Source: Spirulina sp. SIO3F2 (GTDB lineage: Bacteria; Cyanobacteriota; Cyanobacteriia; Cyanobacteriales; Spirulinaceae). From it: a DNA stretch of 47,788 nucleotides. Numbering within the stretch: position 1 is the stretch's first letter; every line of letters begins with the position of its first letter. Below the pieces are notes generated by a model. The model saw nothing but the letters and a program-made list of their open reading frames with translations, did not search any database and was not told the origin of the DNA. The translations under genes and the position numbers were made by a program. Below, one piece after another: positions 28,651-36,421 of this stretch. The stretch lies in assembly GCA_010672165.1 (NCBI GenBank), contig JAAHHN010000023.1, positions 1-47,788 on the forward strand, given 5' to 3'.

Positions 28651-29313
28651 CTAACTATTTCTCTGGCTTTTTTTTCCAGATTTATCTTGTGGATCAAAAT
28701 GTAGGTTTACTGGAATGTGTCTAACTTTAAAGAGAAGCCCTGAACGTGGATGTTCGTGAAAAGAATAAAAAGCATTAGTTTTTTTTGGACAACATTCAAA
28801 ACGTTTTACATCAACAGCTTCATTCAGCTTATCTTTCCACTTCTGCATCATTGTTCTTGTGTCTTTCTTCAAGTAGTAGATAATAATCCCTCCTTCAGTT
28901 TGATTATCATCACCCGTAGAGTACCTTGTGAAGAGCTGATGAAATCCCTCCAGTAAGTGAACATAGGAGGAGCTGAATTTCTTGGCTTCTCCCAGCCAGA
29001 TACATTGAGAGCCATCTATCTTTCTCCTGATAACCAAGTCACAGTGACCACCAACTGTTGCATCACGCTCTGCTTGATAACCCATTGAGCGAAGGCTTGC
29101 TAGAATTTCAGATGACAAACGATCCTCACTATCGTTCTGACGAACACCTGGATCTTCCTGCATAATACCGACTATTGTATCTACATCTTTGTACAAACAC
29201 TCAATAAACTCATCATAGTTTCTAGCAAGTACTCTGGATGGGAAATTCCCAAGAGCAGGTATAAAATCTTCAAAATCTCTACATTTAGACAAGGAAAGAT
29301 CGGACAAGTTCAT
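28651..29313 (-). CDS. PD-(D/E)XK nuclease-like protein, last gene of a three-gene cassette
   Basis: 220 residues from the ATG at 29313, chosen because it forms an ATGA overlap with the stop of the preceding gene. The core reads SSEILASLRSMGYQAERD, GGHCDLVIRRK with Asp92, and WLGEAKKF with Glu109-Ala-Lys111: the D...E-x-K active site of restriction-endonuclease-fold proteins, with a possible helix Glu at 69. It would cut or bind nucleic acid in the cytoplasm. The cassette is AT-rich, free of HIP1 sites except at its edges, and lies next to gene debris and a nuclease pair, a layout common for phage-defence cassettes. The function is inferred from fold and context only. Confidence 0.65.
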   Translation of the reverse strand: MNLSDLSLSKCRDFEDFIPALGNFPSRVLARNYDEFIECLYKDVDTIVGIMQEDPGVRQNDSEDRLSSEILASLRSMGYQAERDATVGGHCDLVIRRKIDGSQCIWLGEAKKFSSSYVHLLEGFHQLFTRYSTGDDNQTEGGIIIYYLKKDTRTMMQKWKDKLNEAVDVKRFECCPKKTNAFYSFHEHPRSGLLFKVRHIPVNLHFDPQDKSGKKSQRNS

Positions 29314-29723
29314 GATACAGTATTTGCCCTCACCCAATCACTTGCAATAAAGTAGATAAAGACTTTATTTTCAAAGTCTTCTACTACCTCCTCTTTCTCT
29401 GGATGAAAAAGAACACCTGTCTTTTGTGCTACTGCGACATCCTCATCATCCAAAAGATATTCATCTCCACAATCATCAATCATTTCGAACTTACTCTTTA
29501 ATAGTGGAACTCTATCTCCAGAAAGATATTGAAGTGCTTGTAGAATGTGTATATCACTATAACCATTTGACAATATCTTCTTTATGATTCCATATGTAAG
29601 ATGTAACTTCTCAGGATTCTTGTAAGAAATCAGATACTCAAGTATCTCTTCACAGATTTTTGCTTGAGGACTCTCTGACCAATCTTTTTTTATATGCTGT
29701 AAGAGTACTAATTTGGTTTCCAT
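29310..29723 (-). CDS. Small helical protein of unknown function in the nuclease cassette
   Basis: 137 residues, not recognised. It begins METKLVLLQHIKKDWSESPQ. The N-terminal 75 residues are predicted helical with a winged-helix feel (TYGIIKKILSNGYSDIHILQ, ALQYLSGDRVPLLKS), and the second half is acidic (LLDDEDVAVA, EEVVEDFENK). The winged-helix reading is a guess. The gene is translationally coupled to the nuclease by an ATGA overlap and starts 11 bp after the upstream gene ends, so all three form one operon. Confidence 0.6.
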   Translation of the reverse strand: METKLVLLQHIKKDWSESPQAKICEEILEYLISYKNPEKLHLTYGIIKKILSNGYSDIHILQALQYLSGDRVPLLKSKFEMIDDCGDEYLLDDEDVAVAQKTGVLFHPEKEEVVEDFENKVFIYFIASDWVRANTVS

Positions 29724-29734
29724 TAACCGTCATC

Positions 29735-30823
29735 CTAAAGCACATCGTCTAAATCACTGATAACTTTTTCGAGGACGAAGCGATAATCTTCTTGAAAGAC
29801 ACACCTACTAATACTTATCTGGCTTATAAAGGCTGACTCGGGTTTTGACAACATAGTCGATCTACCCATTACTTTGATTTCAGGATTTATAGTTTCCCCA
29901 TCAATTATCTGATGCTCCCAAAACACAGTAATACCATAAATCCCGATAGTTCTTACACCAGCCCTACCATGCCGATGGAACGATTCCTGGCGCAAGTCAT
30001 CACCATTTCTCTTCATTTTTGCATACTTTGTTGATCCCTCCTCTGTTAGAAACTTTATTTCATAAACTTTGGCATCATTACAATGATATAACTTGTCAAT
30101 TATCGGGAAAAAATCCACTTCACTATTTAATGGCGAATTTATCCCATAAAACGCATTTGATTGGACATTGAACGCATTCACTATCTGACGAAATGCAGCA
30201 TCTCTAATCTCTCTCTTAACATTCCCACTAATATCAATCCTGACCTCTATGATATTCTTGGATTTGTGTAGTGACACGACATCGAAAAATTGACGATCGT
30301 ACCGTTTTACACCAATTAATTCATCATAATCCTTTAGCTCTGCTCTAAGATCATCACTAAAATCACCCATACTCAAATCTTTCCTTTCTACAGAAAAACG
30401 CTTGGTACAGAAAACAATATCTAAACTTTCCTGGTTCTCAATTATTTTAATGATCTTTGATCTACCATCAGTCCTGGATAACTCTTCTTCTGTGAGTAGG
30501 AGAGGAAACCTATTCCCAAACTCCGTTGATTCTAAAGAATGCTTTCTCCAGGATTCAATAAGCAAATCTATAACCGAACGAGAGACTTTATATATCTTGA
30601 GTGCTTTGTCTCCAATAAGCAAGTAATTGGCGTAATGTTCTTCCAGATTTTGTATCCTTGTAATCCCTATTCCATGATTAACTTGTTGCAATTCTTCAAT
30701 AAGTTTTTCTGTGCCACGTTGGCTTGGAAGTTCACATTTCTTTAGCATTGCTCTCCGAACTTGCCATAGAGTTTTGCTGTGAAGATTGATGATTAAGCTA
30801 CGTATACGCTCGTTTGATACCAT
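29735..30823 (-). CDS. Unknown protein, first gene of the nuclease cassette
   Basis: 362 residues from the ATG at 30823, preceded by AAAGAG about 9 bp away. An upstream TTG at 30991 would extend it by 56 residues of poor-looking sequence. I do not recognise the family. The N-terminal third is helical and basic (NERIRSLIINLHSKTLWQVR), and the C-terminal half looks like mixed alpha/beta with strands (KNIIEVRIDISGNVKREIRD, RTIGIYGITVFWEHQ). RHGRAGVR is a conserved-looking loop. No ATPase, HEXXH or nuclease signature was found. Being first in the operon, it may be the sensor part of a defence system; this is inference. Confidence 0.55.
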   Translation of the reverse strand: MVSNERIRSLIINLHSKTLWQVRRAMLKKCELPSQRGTEKLIEELQQVNHGIGITRIQNLEEHYANYLLIGDKALKIYKVSRSVIDLLIESWRKHSLESTEFGNRFPLLLTEEELSRTDGRSKIIKIIENQESLDIVFCTKRFSVERKDLSMGDFSDDLRAELKDYDELIGVKRYDRQFFDVVSLHKSKNIIEVRIDISGNVKREIRDAAFRQIVNAFNVQSNAFYGINSPLNSEVDFFPIIDKLYHCNDAKVYEIKFLTEEGSTKYAKMKRNGDDLRQESFHRHGRAGVRTIGIYGITVFWEHQIIDGETINPEIKVMGRSTMLSKPESAFISQISISRCVFQEDYRFVLEKVISDLDDVL

Positions 30824-31249
30824 TGTACTCTTTATTGACTTTTTCGGCAATACCCTCCTTGAACATAAACTAGGACTGACTATCCAAATCCTACGTAATG
30901 CTGTTGTGACATCCCTGAAGTAAGAATTCAGGGCAGGTGAGAATTGTCTACTCACTAAGGATATACGGCATGTGCTTGTTGTTGTGTGCAAGAAATCGCC
31001 TCAATTCTTCCATTTGTCCATTTCTTCTTTTTCCCAGCACCAATCCTTACCCGTAACCCCAAGCCAGAAATCAGCTTGTTATATCAATGCTACGGTTGGT
31101 GCATTATAGCGAGAAGCCTACAATCGCATTCTTCCAAAAGCTGCTGCCGGAATCACCGTAACCTGCCGCTTCACCGCTGTCTACTAGCGAGGCTATTACA
31201 ATCAATTTAGATAGCGCCCATTCCCCCCCCAGCCCGCCCAAACCCCCCA
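30824..31249. other. Intergenic stretch without a recognised gene
   Basis: This stretch lies between the divergent nuclease cassette and the small ORF at 31250. It should contain the promoters of both. No clear -10/-35 pair, RNA gene or protein homology was seen. Confidence 0.4.
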
Positions 31250-31612
31250 ATGGCCCAAATCACCATCGATATCCCCGACGACCTCGCCCAAAAACTGGCC
31301 CCCTTCCAAGTTCAACTGCCCCAAGTCCTCGAACTCGGCCTGCAAGAACTCCAACTCCAGCGCCAACCTGCCGAATTCTTGGACGAAGCAACCATTGTCG
31401 CCCGTCTTGCCAGTCAACCCACCCCCGAACAAATCCTCGCCATTCGCCCCTCGCCAGAACTGCAAAACCGCATCAGTGACCTCCTCGCCCAAAGCAAAGC
31501 CGGAACCCTTGCAGCCAAAGGAGAAGCCGAACTCGAACGCTATCTGACCCTAGAGCATTTGGTGCGTTTAGCGAAAACCCATGCACTCAGTCAGCTACAA
31601 ACCCAGTCATGA
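31250..31612 (+). CDS. Small antitoxin-like protein coupled to an HNH nuclease gene
   Basis: 120 residues. The start MAQITIDIPDDLAQKLAPFQ resembles the beta-strand opening of small DNA-binding antitoxins, and the rest is helical (VLELGLQELQLQRQPAEFLD). The C-terminus ELERYLTLEHLVRLAKTHAL is charged. It overlaps the HNH nuclease gene by an ATGA (31609-31612), so the two are translated together. Such two-gene units occur widely in cyanobacteria; whether they act as toxin and antitoxin is not established by this sequence. Confidence 0.7.
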   Translation: MAQITIDIPDDLAQKLAPFQVQLPQVLELGLQELQLQRQPAEFLDEATIVARLASQPTPEQILAIRPSPELQNRISDLLAQSKAGTLAAKGEAELERYLTLEHLVRLAKTHALSQLQTQS

Positions 31613-32022
31613 GTGCTTATGTACCCACTGCTTTACGGAGACAGGTCACGCAGCGAGCCAAAAACCGTTGTGAATATTGTCGCTTCCCTCAGATTGCCAG
31701 CTTGTTTGCTTTTGAAATGGAACACATCATTGCCCAGAAACATCGAGGGACAACTTCACTTACCAACCTTGCCTTAGCTTGCCCCCATTGCAATCGTGCC
31801 AAAGGCACAGATCTGGGTTCCATTGATCCCCAAACCAATCAACTGATTCCGTTTTTCAATCCACGAACGCAAAATTGGTATCAGCATTTTCATTGTTCTG
31901 CCAACGGCGCGATCGCACCGCTCACTGCTGAAGGTAGAGTTACAGTTCTGATTCTGCAATTTAATGAGCCGCAACGGTTGCAAGAGCGTCAAGGTCTGAT
32001 GCAAATTGGACAATATCCTTGA
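31609..32022 (+). CDS. HNH endonuclease
   Basis: 137 residues. CEYC (Cys21, Cys24) and CPHC (Cys58, Cys61) form a zinc knuckle around the HNH core FEMEHIIAQKHRGTTSLTNL, with His39 as metal or general-base residue and Asn53 as the central N; ALACPHCNRAKGTDL closes the motif. This is the compact HNH nuclease type that nicks or cuts DNA. It overlaps the preceding small gene by four bases and faces the diguanylate cyclase gene convergently with only 22 bp between. Confidence 0.88.
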   Translation: MSAYVPTALRRQVTQRAKNRCEYCRFPQIASLFAFEMEHIIAQKHRGTTSLTNLALACPHCNRAKGTDLGSIDPQTNQLIPFFNPRTQNWYQHFHCSANGAIAPLTAEGRVTVLILQFNEPQRLQERQGLMQIGQYP

Positions 32023-32044
32023 AACACAGATCAAGATCCCTATC

Positions 32045-33574
32045 CTAGGACTGATCAATCAGCTTAACCCCATCTCTGCCCTCTCTTTTACTTTGGTACA
32101 GTGCCTTATCAGCGACACCAATAATTTGATCTGGATTATTGCTTTGATTGGGATACACCGTGGCAATTCCAAAACTCATTGAAACGATGGGTTTCACCAA
32201 AGAAGAACGGTGGGGGATTTGTTTTGCACTGATTGCGCCTCTGAGTTTTTGGGCGATCGCGATCGCAGCCGTTGAGTCCGTGTTGGGCAAAACAATAACA
32301 AACTCCTCGCCGCCGTATCGTGCGGCAATGCCACCATCTGCTTGGGTTTCTTGTTTGAGCACTTGAGCCACCTGTCTTAAACAATCATCACCAGCCTGGT
32401 GGCCGTAGGTGTCATTAAACTGCTTGAAATAATCAATATCACAGATGATGAGAGAGAGCTTGGTGCCAAGATGACAATGCCGTTCCCATTCCATTGTTAA
32501 GATAAAATCCAAATGTCGACGATTAAACAGAGCGGTTAGCCCATCAATTCTGGATATATATTCAAGGTCTGAGATTGTTTTTTCATCCATTGCTCGGGTC
32601 TTCTGAAAGTTTTTAACTGTAGCATTTAAACGGAAGTTCCAAACCAGAATACCGAGAACAACAAAGAGAAACACCGAGAAAATCTTCCAGGCGAGAGAAT
32701 GACTTGAAATAATTTCATTGGCAGACGGTTGGCCAATCCATTTCTTGCGGAGGGGCATCAATTCATGCTCCCCGATGGTATCCATTGTTTTTTGCAAAAT
32801 ATCTCTGAGGATCTGCCAATCCTTGCGCACCGCGATATGGTAGTCCGAAAAGTTGTCATCATCGCTATTCTCCACAGCGATCACCTTGAGGTTGGTGATA
32901 AATTGTTTGTTTCGCCAGTAATTAATAACGCCCACACTATCATAATAAACGTCAGCTCTTCCTGATGAAATCGCTTCTAATGCTTCCATAGGTGAAGCAA
33001 CCTGAACTTGTTGTTTAACTGGATATTTTCTGCTCAGTTCCTCATGAAAGAGATATCCGTCTATGACTGCTAATTTTCGATTAGTTGCATCCTCAGGCTT
33101 ATTGATCTCATCATCATTTAAACGTGCTACAATTCCCGGCGTGACGGAAAAGAAAGGTTCGGTAAACTCAAGAAACTGTTTTCGCTCTTCGGTTTCTACA
33201 ATTGAATGAATAACATCGATTTCTTTAGCTTTCACTCTTTTAAGTAGATTCGCCCAGGTATCTGTCACAAAAACAAACTGAATGCCAAGTTTGGATTCGA
33301 GAAGACGGAAATAGTCAATGCAATATCCGGCGGGCTCACCATCTTCCACAAAATCAAACGGAGCCCAATCTAGCTCATTCGAAACTCGAATCACAGAATG
33401 AGCCGCTAACCAACGCTGTTCATCTTCAGAGAGGTGAGCTGTTATCTTCGACTTTGGCAATTCCAAAAGCGTATGTAGAAGCGGTTTTTCCAAATATTGA
33501 CCCAAGGATATGGTGGCCAAGAATGCGAAGAGCGTGACAATGATTAATATCCCCTTTAAAGCTGTTTTCTTCAT
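32045..33574 (-). CDS. Periplasmic-sensor diguanylate cyclase (SBP_bac_3 plus GGDEF)
   Basis: 509 residues. The N-terminus has a membrane segment (LKGILIIVTLFAFLATISLG), then a type 3 solute-binding domain (residues about 45-275: VIRVSNELDWAPFDFVEDGE, GYCIDYFRLLESKLG, VDVIHSIVETEERKQFLEFT). A second membrane segment lies near 283-305 (IFSVFLFVVLGILVWNF). The GGDEF domain starts at about 335 (IDGLTALFNRRHLD) with ICDIDYFKQFNDTYGHQAGD and the active signature RYGGEEF at 419-425. The residues in the inhibitory I-site position (QADGGIA) lack RxxD, so product feedback is unlikely at this site. It should make cyclic di-GMP in response to an amino-acid-like ligand outside the membrane. Confidence 0.92.
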   Translation of the reverse strand: MKKTALKGILIIVTLFAFLATISLGQYLEKPLLHTLLELPKSKITAHLSEDEQRWLAAHSVIRVSNELDWAPFDFVEDGEPAGYCIDYFRLLESKLGIQFVFVTDTWANLLKRVKAKEIDVIHSIVETEERKQFLEFTEPFFSVTPGIVARLNDDEINKPEDATNRKLAVIDGYLFHEELSRKYPVKQQVQVASPMEALEAISSGRADVYYDSVGVINYWRNKQFITNLKVIAVENSDDDNFSDYHIAVRKDWQILRDILQKTMDTIGEHELMPLRKKWIGQPSANEIISSHSLAWKIFSVFLFVVLGILVWNFRLNATVKNFQKTRAMDEKTISDLEYISRIDGLTALFNRRHLDFILTMEWERHCHLGTKLSLIICDIDYFKQFNDTYGHQAGDDCLRQVAQVLKQETQADGGIAARYGGEEFVIVLPNTDSTAAIAIAQKLRGAISAKQIPHRSSLVKPIVSMSFGIATVYPNQSNNPDQIIGVADKALYQSKREGRDGVKLIDQS

Positions 33575-33815
33575 TGGCTCACCCTTTTTGAGTTAATCTT
33601 CTACTTTTTTGATCATGTTTACACACCATGAGAGTGGGATTAGACAACAAGGCAAAACTATTATTTTCGCAATATCCCTCTGTTGGTAATCGTAATTATA
33701 AAAAGCCTCTGAACAATTGCTATGGAGAAGTGTCACAAACTTAATAAAACGCTCATCTCGATTTTGGCTAGGGAACGGTGGAAAAGAGAGGGTGAGTTTG
33801 ATTCTATTTGCGAGC

Positions 33816-33853
33816 TTTGCGCCTGAGGCACTTTTTTTTGCGCCTGATGCCAA
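33816..33853 (+). promoter_or_regulatory. Tandem AraC-type half-sites upstream of the sixth DUF4157 gene
   Basis: TTTGCGCCTGAGGCACT at 33816 and TTTGCGCCTGATGCCAA at 33837 are direct repeats with a 21-bp period. The end of the second TTTGCGC is 68 nt before the ATG, the same as at the next DUF4157 gene. A downstream block TCCCTA-N2-GTTG...TATCCC near 33878-33897 is also shared and could contain the -10 box. Direct repeats at two helical turns are the normal binding mode of AraC-family proteins. Confidence 0.65.
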
Positions 33854-33911
33854 ACAGCCCTGGGGCCTGTTCCCTAAAGTTGGCGGTATCCCTTCTCAAG
33901 GACCTATCCTT

Positions 33912-34934
33912 ATGGCTCGCCGCTCCTACGCTTCTGCTGCTGAACGCCCTAAAACCAAAAAGCAGCCCCCAACCCAAACCTCAAAATATTCGCGTCCGTT
34001 CCCCGCGCCCCAGCCTATTCAAGCGAAGAAAACAGACGATGGGGTTAGACAGCCCAGTGCAGGGACAAACTATAACGCCTTGACGCTTCCGGTTCATCGT
34101 CCTAGCGGAACGCCAGCAGAACCTGAATTTTCTGTAATGCCGAAGCTGACGATCGGGGCGGTGAATGACCCCTACGAACAAGAGGCCGATCGCGTCGCGG
34201 CGCAGGTGGTGCAGCAGTTGAATGCCCCTCCGGATGCCATGCAGCGGCAGGGCTATGGTGAAGCAGAATCATCATCGTTTGAGGTGCAGCCTTTGGTGCA
34301 ACGCAAAGGGTCAAGCCCAGGTGGCATAGCCGCACCGGCCGAACTGGAGGACTCGATTCAACGGGAGCGATCGAAAGGTCAGCATTTAGCCGATAGCATC
34401 CGGCAACCGCTGGAAAACGCAATGGGGGCAGATTTTAGCGGGGTTCGCATCCATACAGACAGCACAGCGAATCAGCTCAGTGAATCGATTCAGGCTAAGG
34501 CCTTTACGACGGGGCAGGATGTGTTTTTTCGGCAGGGGGCCTATGACCCTGGTAGCAAGGAGGGTCAGGGGTTGCTGGCCCATGAGCTGACCCATGTGGT
34601 GCAGCAAAATGGTAGCGCGATCCAGCTTAGCGAGTCGATCCAAAGGTATCCGGAGCCTGGAGATGATAAGATCTTACAACGAGAACGATATACGATGGAA
34701 GTCCACGGCAGTGCACTGAAGTCTGTAGCACCAACGATCGAGCGTAGTTTTAGGACGATAGAGACGCAGACAGACGCAGAGGAGATAGGATTCGCATCAG
34801 AGGAGATAATCAAAGCATCAAAGCGGGGCTCTAATGCAGCGAACTTCCTCAAGGATGATTTGTCGAGGTACGCCGTGCGAGAGAAAAAGCTTGAAGAAGA
34901 AAAGCTAGAGAAGGACAGACTTTTGAAAAGCTGA
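33912..34934 (+). CDS. eCIS core-domain (DUF4157) protein with short, probably truncated payload
   Basis: 340 residues from the ATG at 33912, whose MARRSYASAAERPKTKKQPP leader matches the next DUF4157 protein; the frame is open 65 codons further upstream but that part runs through the regulatory repeats. The core has LTIGAVNDPYEQEADRVAAQ and HELTH at 224-228. Only about 110 residues follow: IQLSESIQRYPEPGDDKILQ, then a charged helix ending EEEKLEKDRLLKS. No enzyme motif is visible. The 3' end overlaps the convergent AraC gene by 30 bp, so a longer payload was probably lost when the AraC gene came to lie there. Confidence 0.75.
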   Translation: MARRSYASAAERPKTKKQPPTQTSKYSRPFPAPQPIQAKKTDDGVRQPSAGTNYNALTLPVHRPSGTPAEPEFSVMPKLTIGAVNDPYEQEADRVAAQVVQQLNAPPDAMQRQGYGEAESSSFEVQPLVQRKGSSPGGIAAPAELEDSIQRERSKGQHLADSIRQPLENAMGADFSGVRIHTDSTANQLSESIQAKAFTTGQDVFFRQGAYDPGSKEGQGLLAHELTHVVQQNGSAIQLSESIQRYPEPGDDKILQRERYTMEVHGSALKSVAPTIERSFRTIETQTDAEEIGFASEEIIKASKRGSNAANFLKDDLSRYAVREKKLEEEKLEKDRLLKS

Positions 34935-35939
34935 AGGGGATTTGCCTGTCCAGCGCTTAAAGGTTCTCGAAAAAGTACTGACACTAGAAAAACCCAACAG
35001 ACAGGCAATCTCAGTCTTATTAAGCTGGCGTTTGCGTAACAATTCCATCGCCAGATCGCGTCGTACTTCATCCAATACCGTTTTAAACGAAGTCTGTTCT
35101 GCCTGGAGTTTGAGTTGTAAACTGCGTGAACTGAGGGTGAGTTCGGTGGCAATTTCATCGAGTGTGGGTAGCTCCGTTTGGAGGGCATGGATGATTGATT
35201 GACGGACGCGATCGCGCCAATTCTCCTGGTCATATTGCGCCAGCAGCGCCTGCCCTTGGGCTTCAAACACCTTGAGCAAATCTGGATTTGACCCCATCAG
35301 CGGCATCGTTAATACCCGGCGGCTCAACAAACAGCGGGTATCAGGACAGCCAAACCGCAAGGCGACATGGCCAAATGTTTTCCAATAAATATCCAAGTTC
35401 TCTAAGTCTGTTGGGCGTTGATAGTGGAAATGCACAGCCCGTAATACGGTCTCACTCGGTTCTCCGGCCCGGGTCTGGATTACCTTGGCCACGCTGGCCA
35501 TGACGTAATCCGACACATAGCGTTCCTCTGGACAATCGGGCCAATTCTCGTAGCTGAGTACAAAGACTAACCCTGCATCTGTGTCTTCGACTGCAGTCCG
35601 CTGTACGTCAGTCACCAGCCGTTCATACCGGGATATCATCCGCAATGCTGAAGCGATCGTTGGGCAATTCATAATGATATAGCCCAAAATGCCAAAGCTT
35701 GCCGCCATATGGCGCTGACCTAGCTTTAAACCCAATGTGGGATCGCCACTCACCGCAACCAATTCACGCAAAATTGCCCAATCTTGTTCAATGGTGATCC
35801 GGGCGAGAGGTCGCTTGAGGTGGGCTTCAGTCAGTCCCACCCGCTGAAGCACGAGGTCGGTATCAACCCCGCAGTTACGAGCAATTTGTAGCCGCAGAAC
35901 TGCGATCGCCGCCAGAATAGTGGGAACAGAAGGAGTCAT
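34905..35939 (-). CDS. AraC-family transcriptional regulator
   Basis: 344 residues. The N-terminal 200 residues fit the OruR/ArgR-like ligand domain of AraC regulators (VLQRVGLTEAHLKRPLARIT, PTLGLKLGQRHMAASFGILG). The C-terminal double helix-turn-helix reads DEVRRDLAMELLRKRQLNKT, EIACLLGFSSVSTFSRTFKR and WTGKSPSAFQK. It is convergent with the sixth DUF4157 gene. The paralogue at 43920-44999 and a remnant at 38950-39096 share this design. It is a plausible regulator of the TTTGCGC sites upstream of the two MARRS-type effectors, but its own upstream DNA lacks that repeat. Confidence 0.9.
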   Translation of the reverse strand: MTPSVPTILAAIAVLRLQIARNCGVDTDLVLQRVGLTEAHLKRPLARITIEQDWAILRELVAVSGDPTLGLKLGQRHMAASFGILGYIIMNCPTIASALRMISRYERLVTDVQRTAVEDTDAGLVFVLSYENWPDCPEERYVSDYVMASVAKVIQTRAGEPSETVLRAVHFHYQRPTDLENLDIYWKTFGHVALRFGCPDTRCLLSRRVLTMPLMGSNPDLLKVFEAQGQALLAQYDQENWRDRVRQSIIHALQTELPTLDEIATELTLSSRSLQLKLQAEQTSFKTVLDEVRRDLAMELLRKRQLNKTEIACLLGFSSVSTFSRTFKRWTGKSPSAFQKSVLL

Positions 35940-35987
35940 TGCTAAACACTTGAGTTAGCCTATTTGAAATCTAACTGACGACAGCCC

Positions 35988-36105
35988 CTAATACCGCGAG
36001 GCGGAGTTCAGAGTTCAGAGTTCAAAGTTCAGAGTTCAAAGTGCTTGTACAAAAGGCATTCTGTGAGTTTTGGATGGATGGCTTATTTCTGTCGTTCTGT
36101 ACTAG
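35988..36105 (+). mobile_element. Small MITE-like element, degenerate copy
   Basis: CTAATACCGCGAGGCGGAG at the left and TCGTTCTGTACTAG at the right match the ends of the element at 43318-43429. The interior begins with heptad-like AGTTCAG/AGTTCAA runs in both copies. At 118 bp it encodes nothing. It lies between the AraC gene and the seventh DUF4157 gene. Confidence 0.6.
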
Positions 36106-36216
36106 CAACATTGTCTGGCTCAGGTTTGAAATTTGAGTGAAGTGGCGATCTTAAATTGGTTTGGGTCTGTTTTTGGGCATTGCATAATTGCGGGAGGAAA
36201 CCGCCCTCTTCCCCAG

Positions 36217-36280
36217 CCCTTCTCCCAGTGGGAGAAGGGAGCAAGAAGCCCTCTCCCACTGGGAGAGGGTTGGGTGAGGG
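36217..36280. repeat. Double hairpin of a dispersed palindromic repeat
   Basis: CCCTTCTCCC-AGT-GGGAGAAGGG at 36217-36239 and CCCTCTCCCACTGGGAGAGGG at 36249-36269 are two adjacent hairpins, followed by TTGGGTGAGGG. The same hairpin type appears inside the coding region at the window end (47762-47782). These are REP-like dispersed elements. Confidence 0.7.
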
Positions 36281-36325
36281 TAATGCAAGATTCATCTTCA
36301 AAATCAGCAACGCCTGTTTTTGAAC

Positions 36326-36363
36326 TTTGCGCATTAGGAACAGTTTTTTGCGCCCACTGTAAA
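36326..36363 (+). promoter_or_regulatory. Tandem AraC-type half-sites upstream of the seventh DUF4157 gene
   Basis: TTTGCGCATTAGGAACAG at 36326 and TTTGCGCCCACTGTAAAG at 36347 repeat with a 21-bp period. The second TTTGCGC ends 68 nt before the ATG, identical to the sixth gene. A TCCCTA-N2-GTTG...TATCCC block near 36381-36401 is shared too. Confidence 0.65.
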
Positions 36364-36421
36364 GACACGTAGGACGAGCGTCCCTATCGTTGATAATATC
36401 CCCGATTAGAAGATCGTTGTT

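Noticed and set aside
30824..30991. TTG-led extension of the first cassette gene
   Set aside because: The ATG at 30823 has a purine-rich site at a suitable distance, and the added 56 residues look random.
33717..33911. Upstream extension of the sixth DUF4157 gene (65 codons)
   Set aside because: It runs through the TTTGCGC regulatory repeats and lacks similarity to paralogues; the paralogue starts at the matching MARRSY methionine.
36003..36041. CRISPR-like run of short repeats (AGTTCAG/AGTTCAA)
   Set aside because: The units are only about 7-15 bp, contiguous without spacers, and belong to the interior of a small inverted-repeat element.
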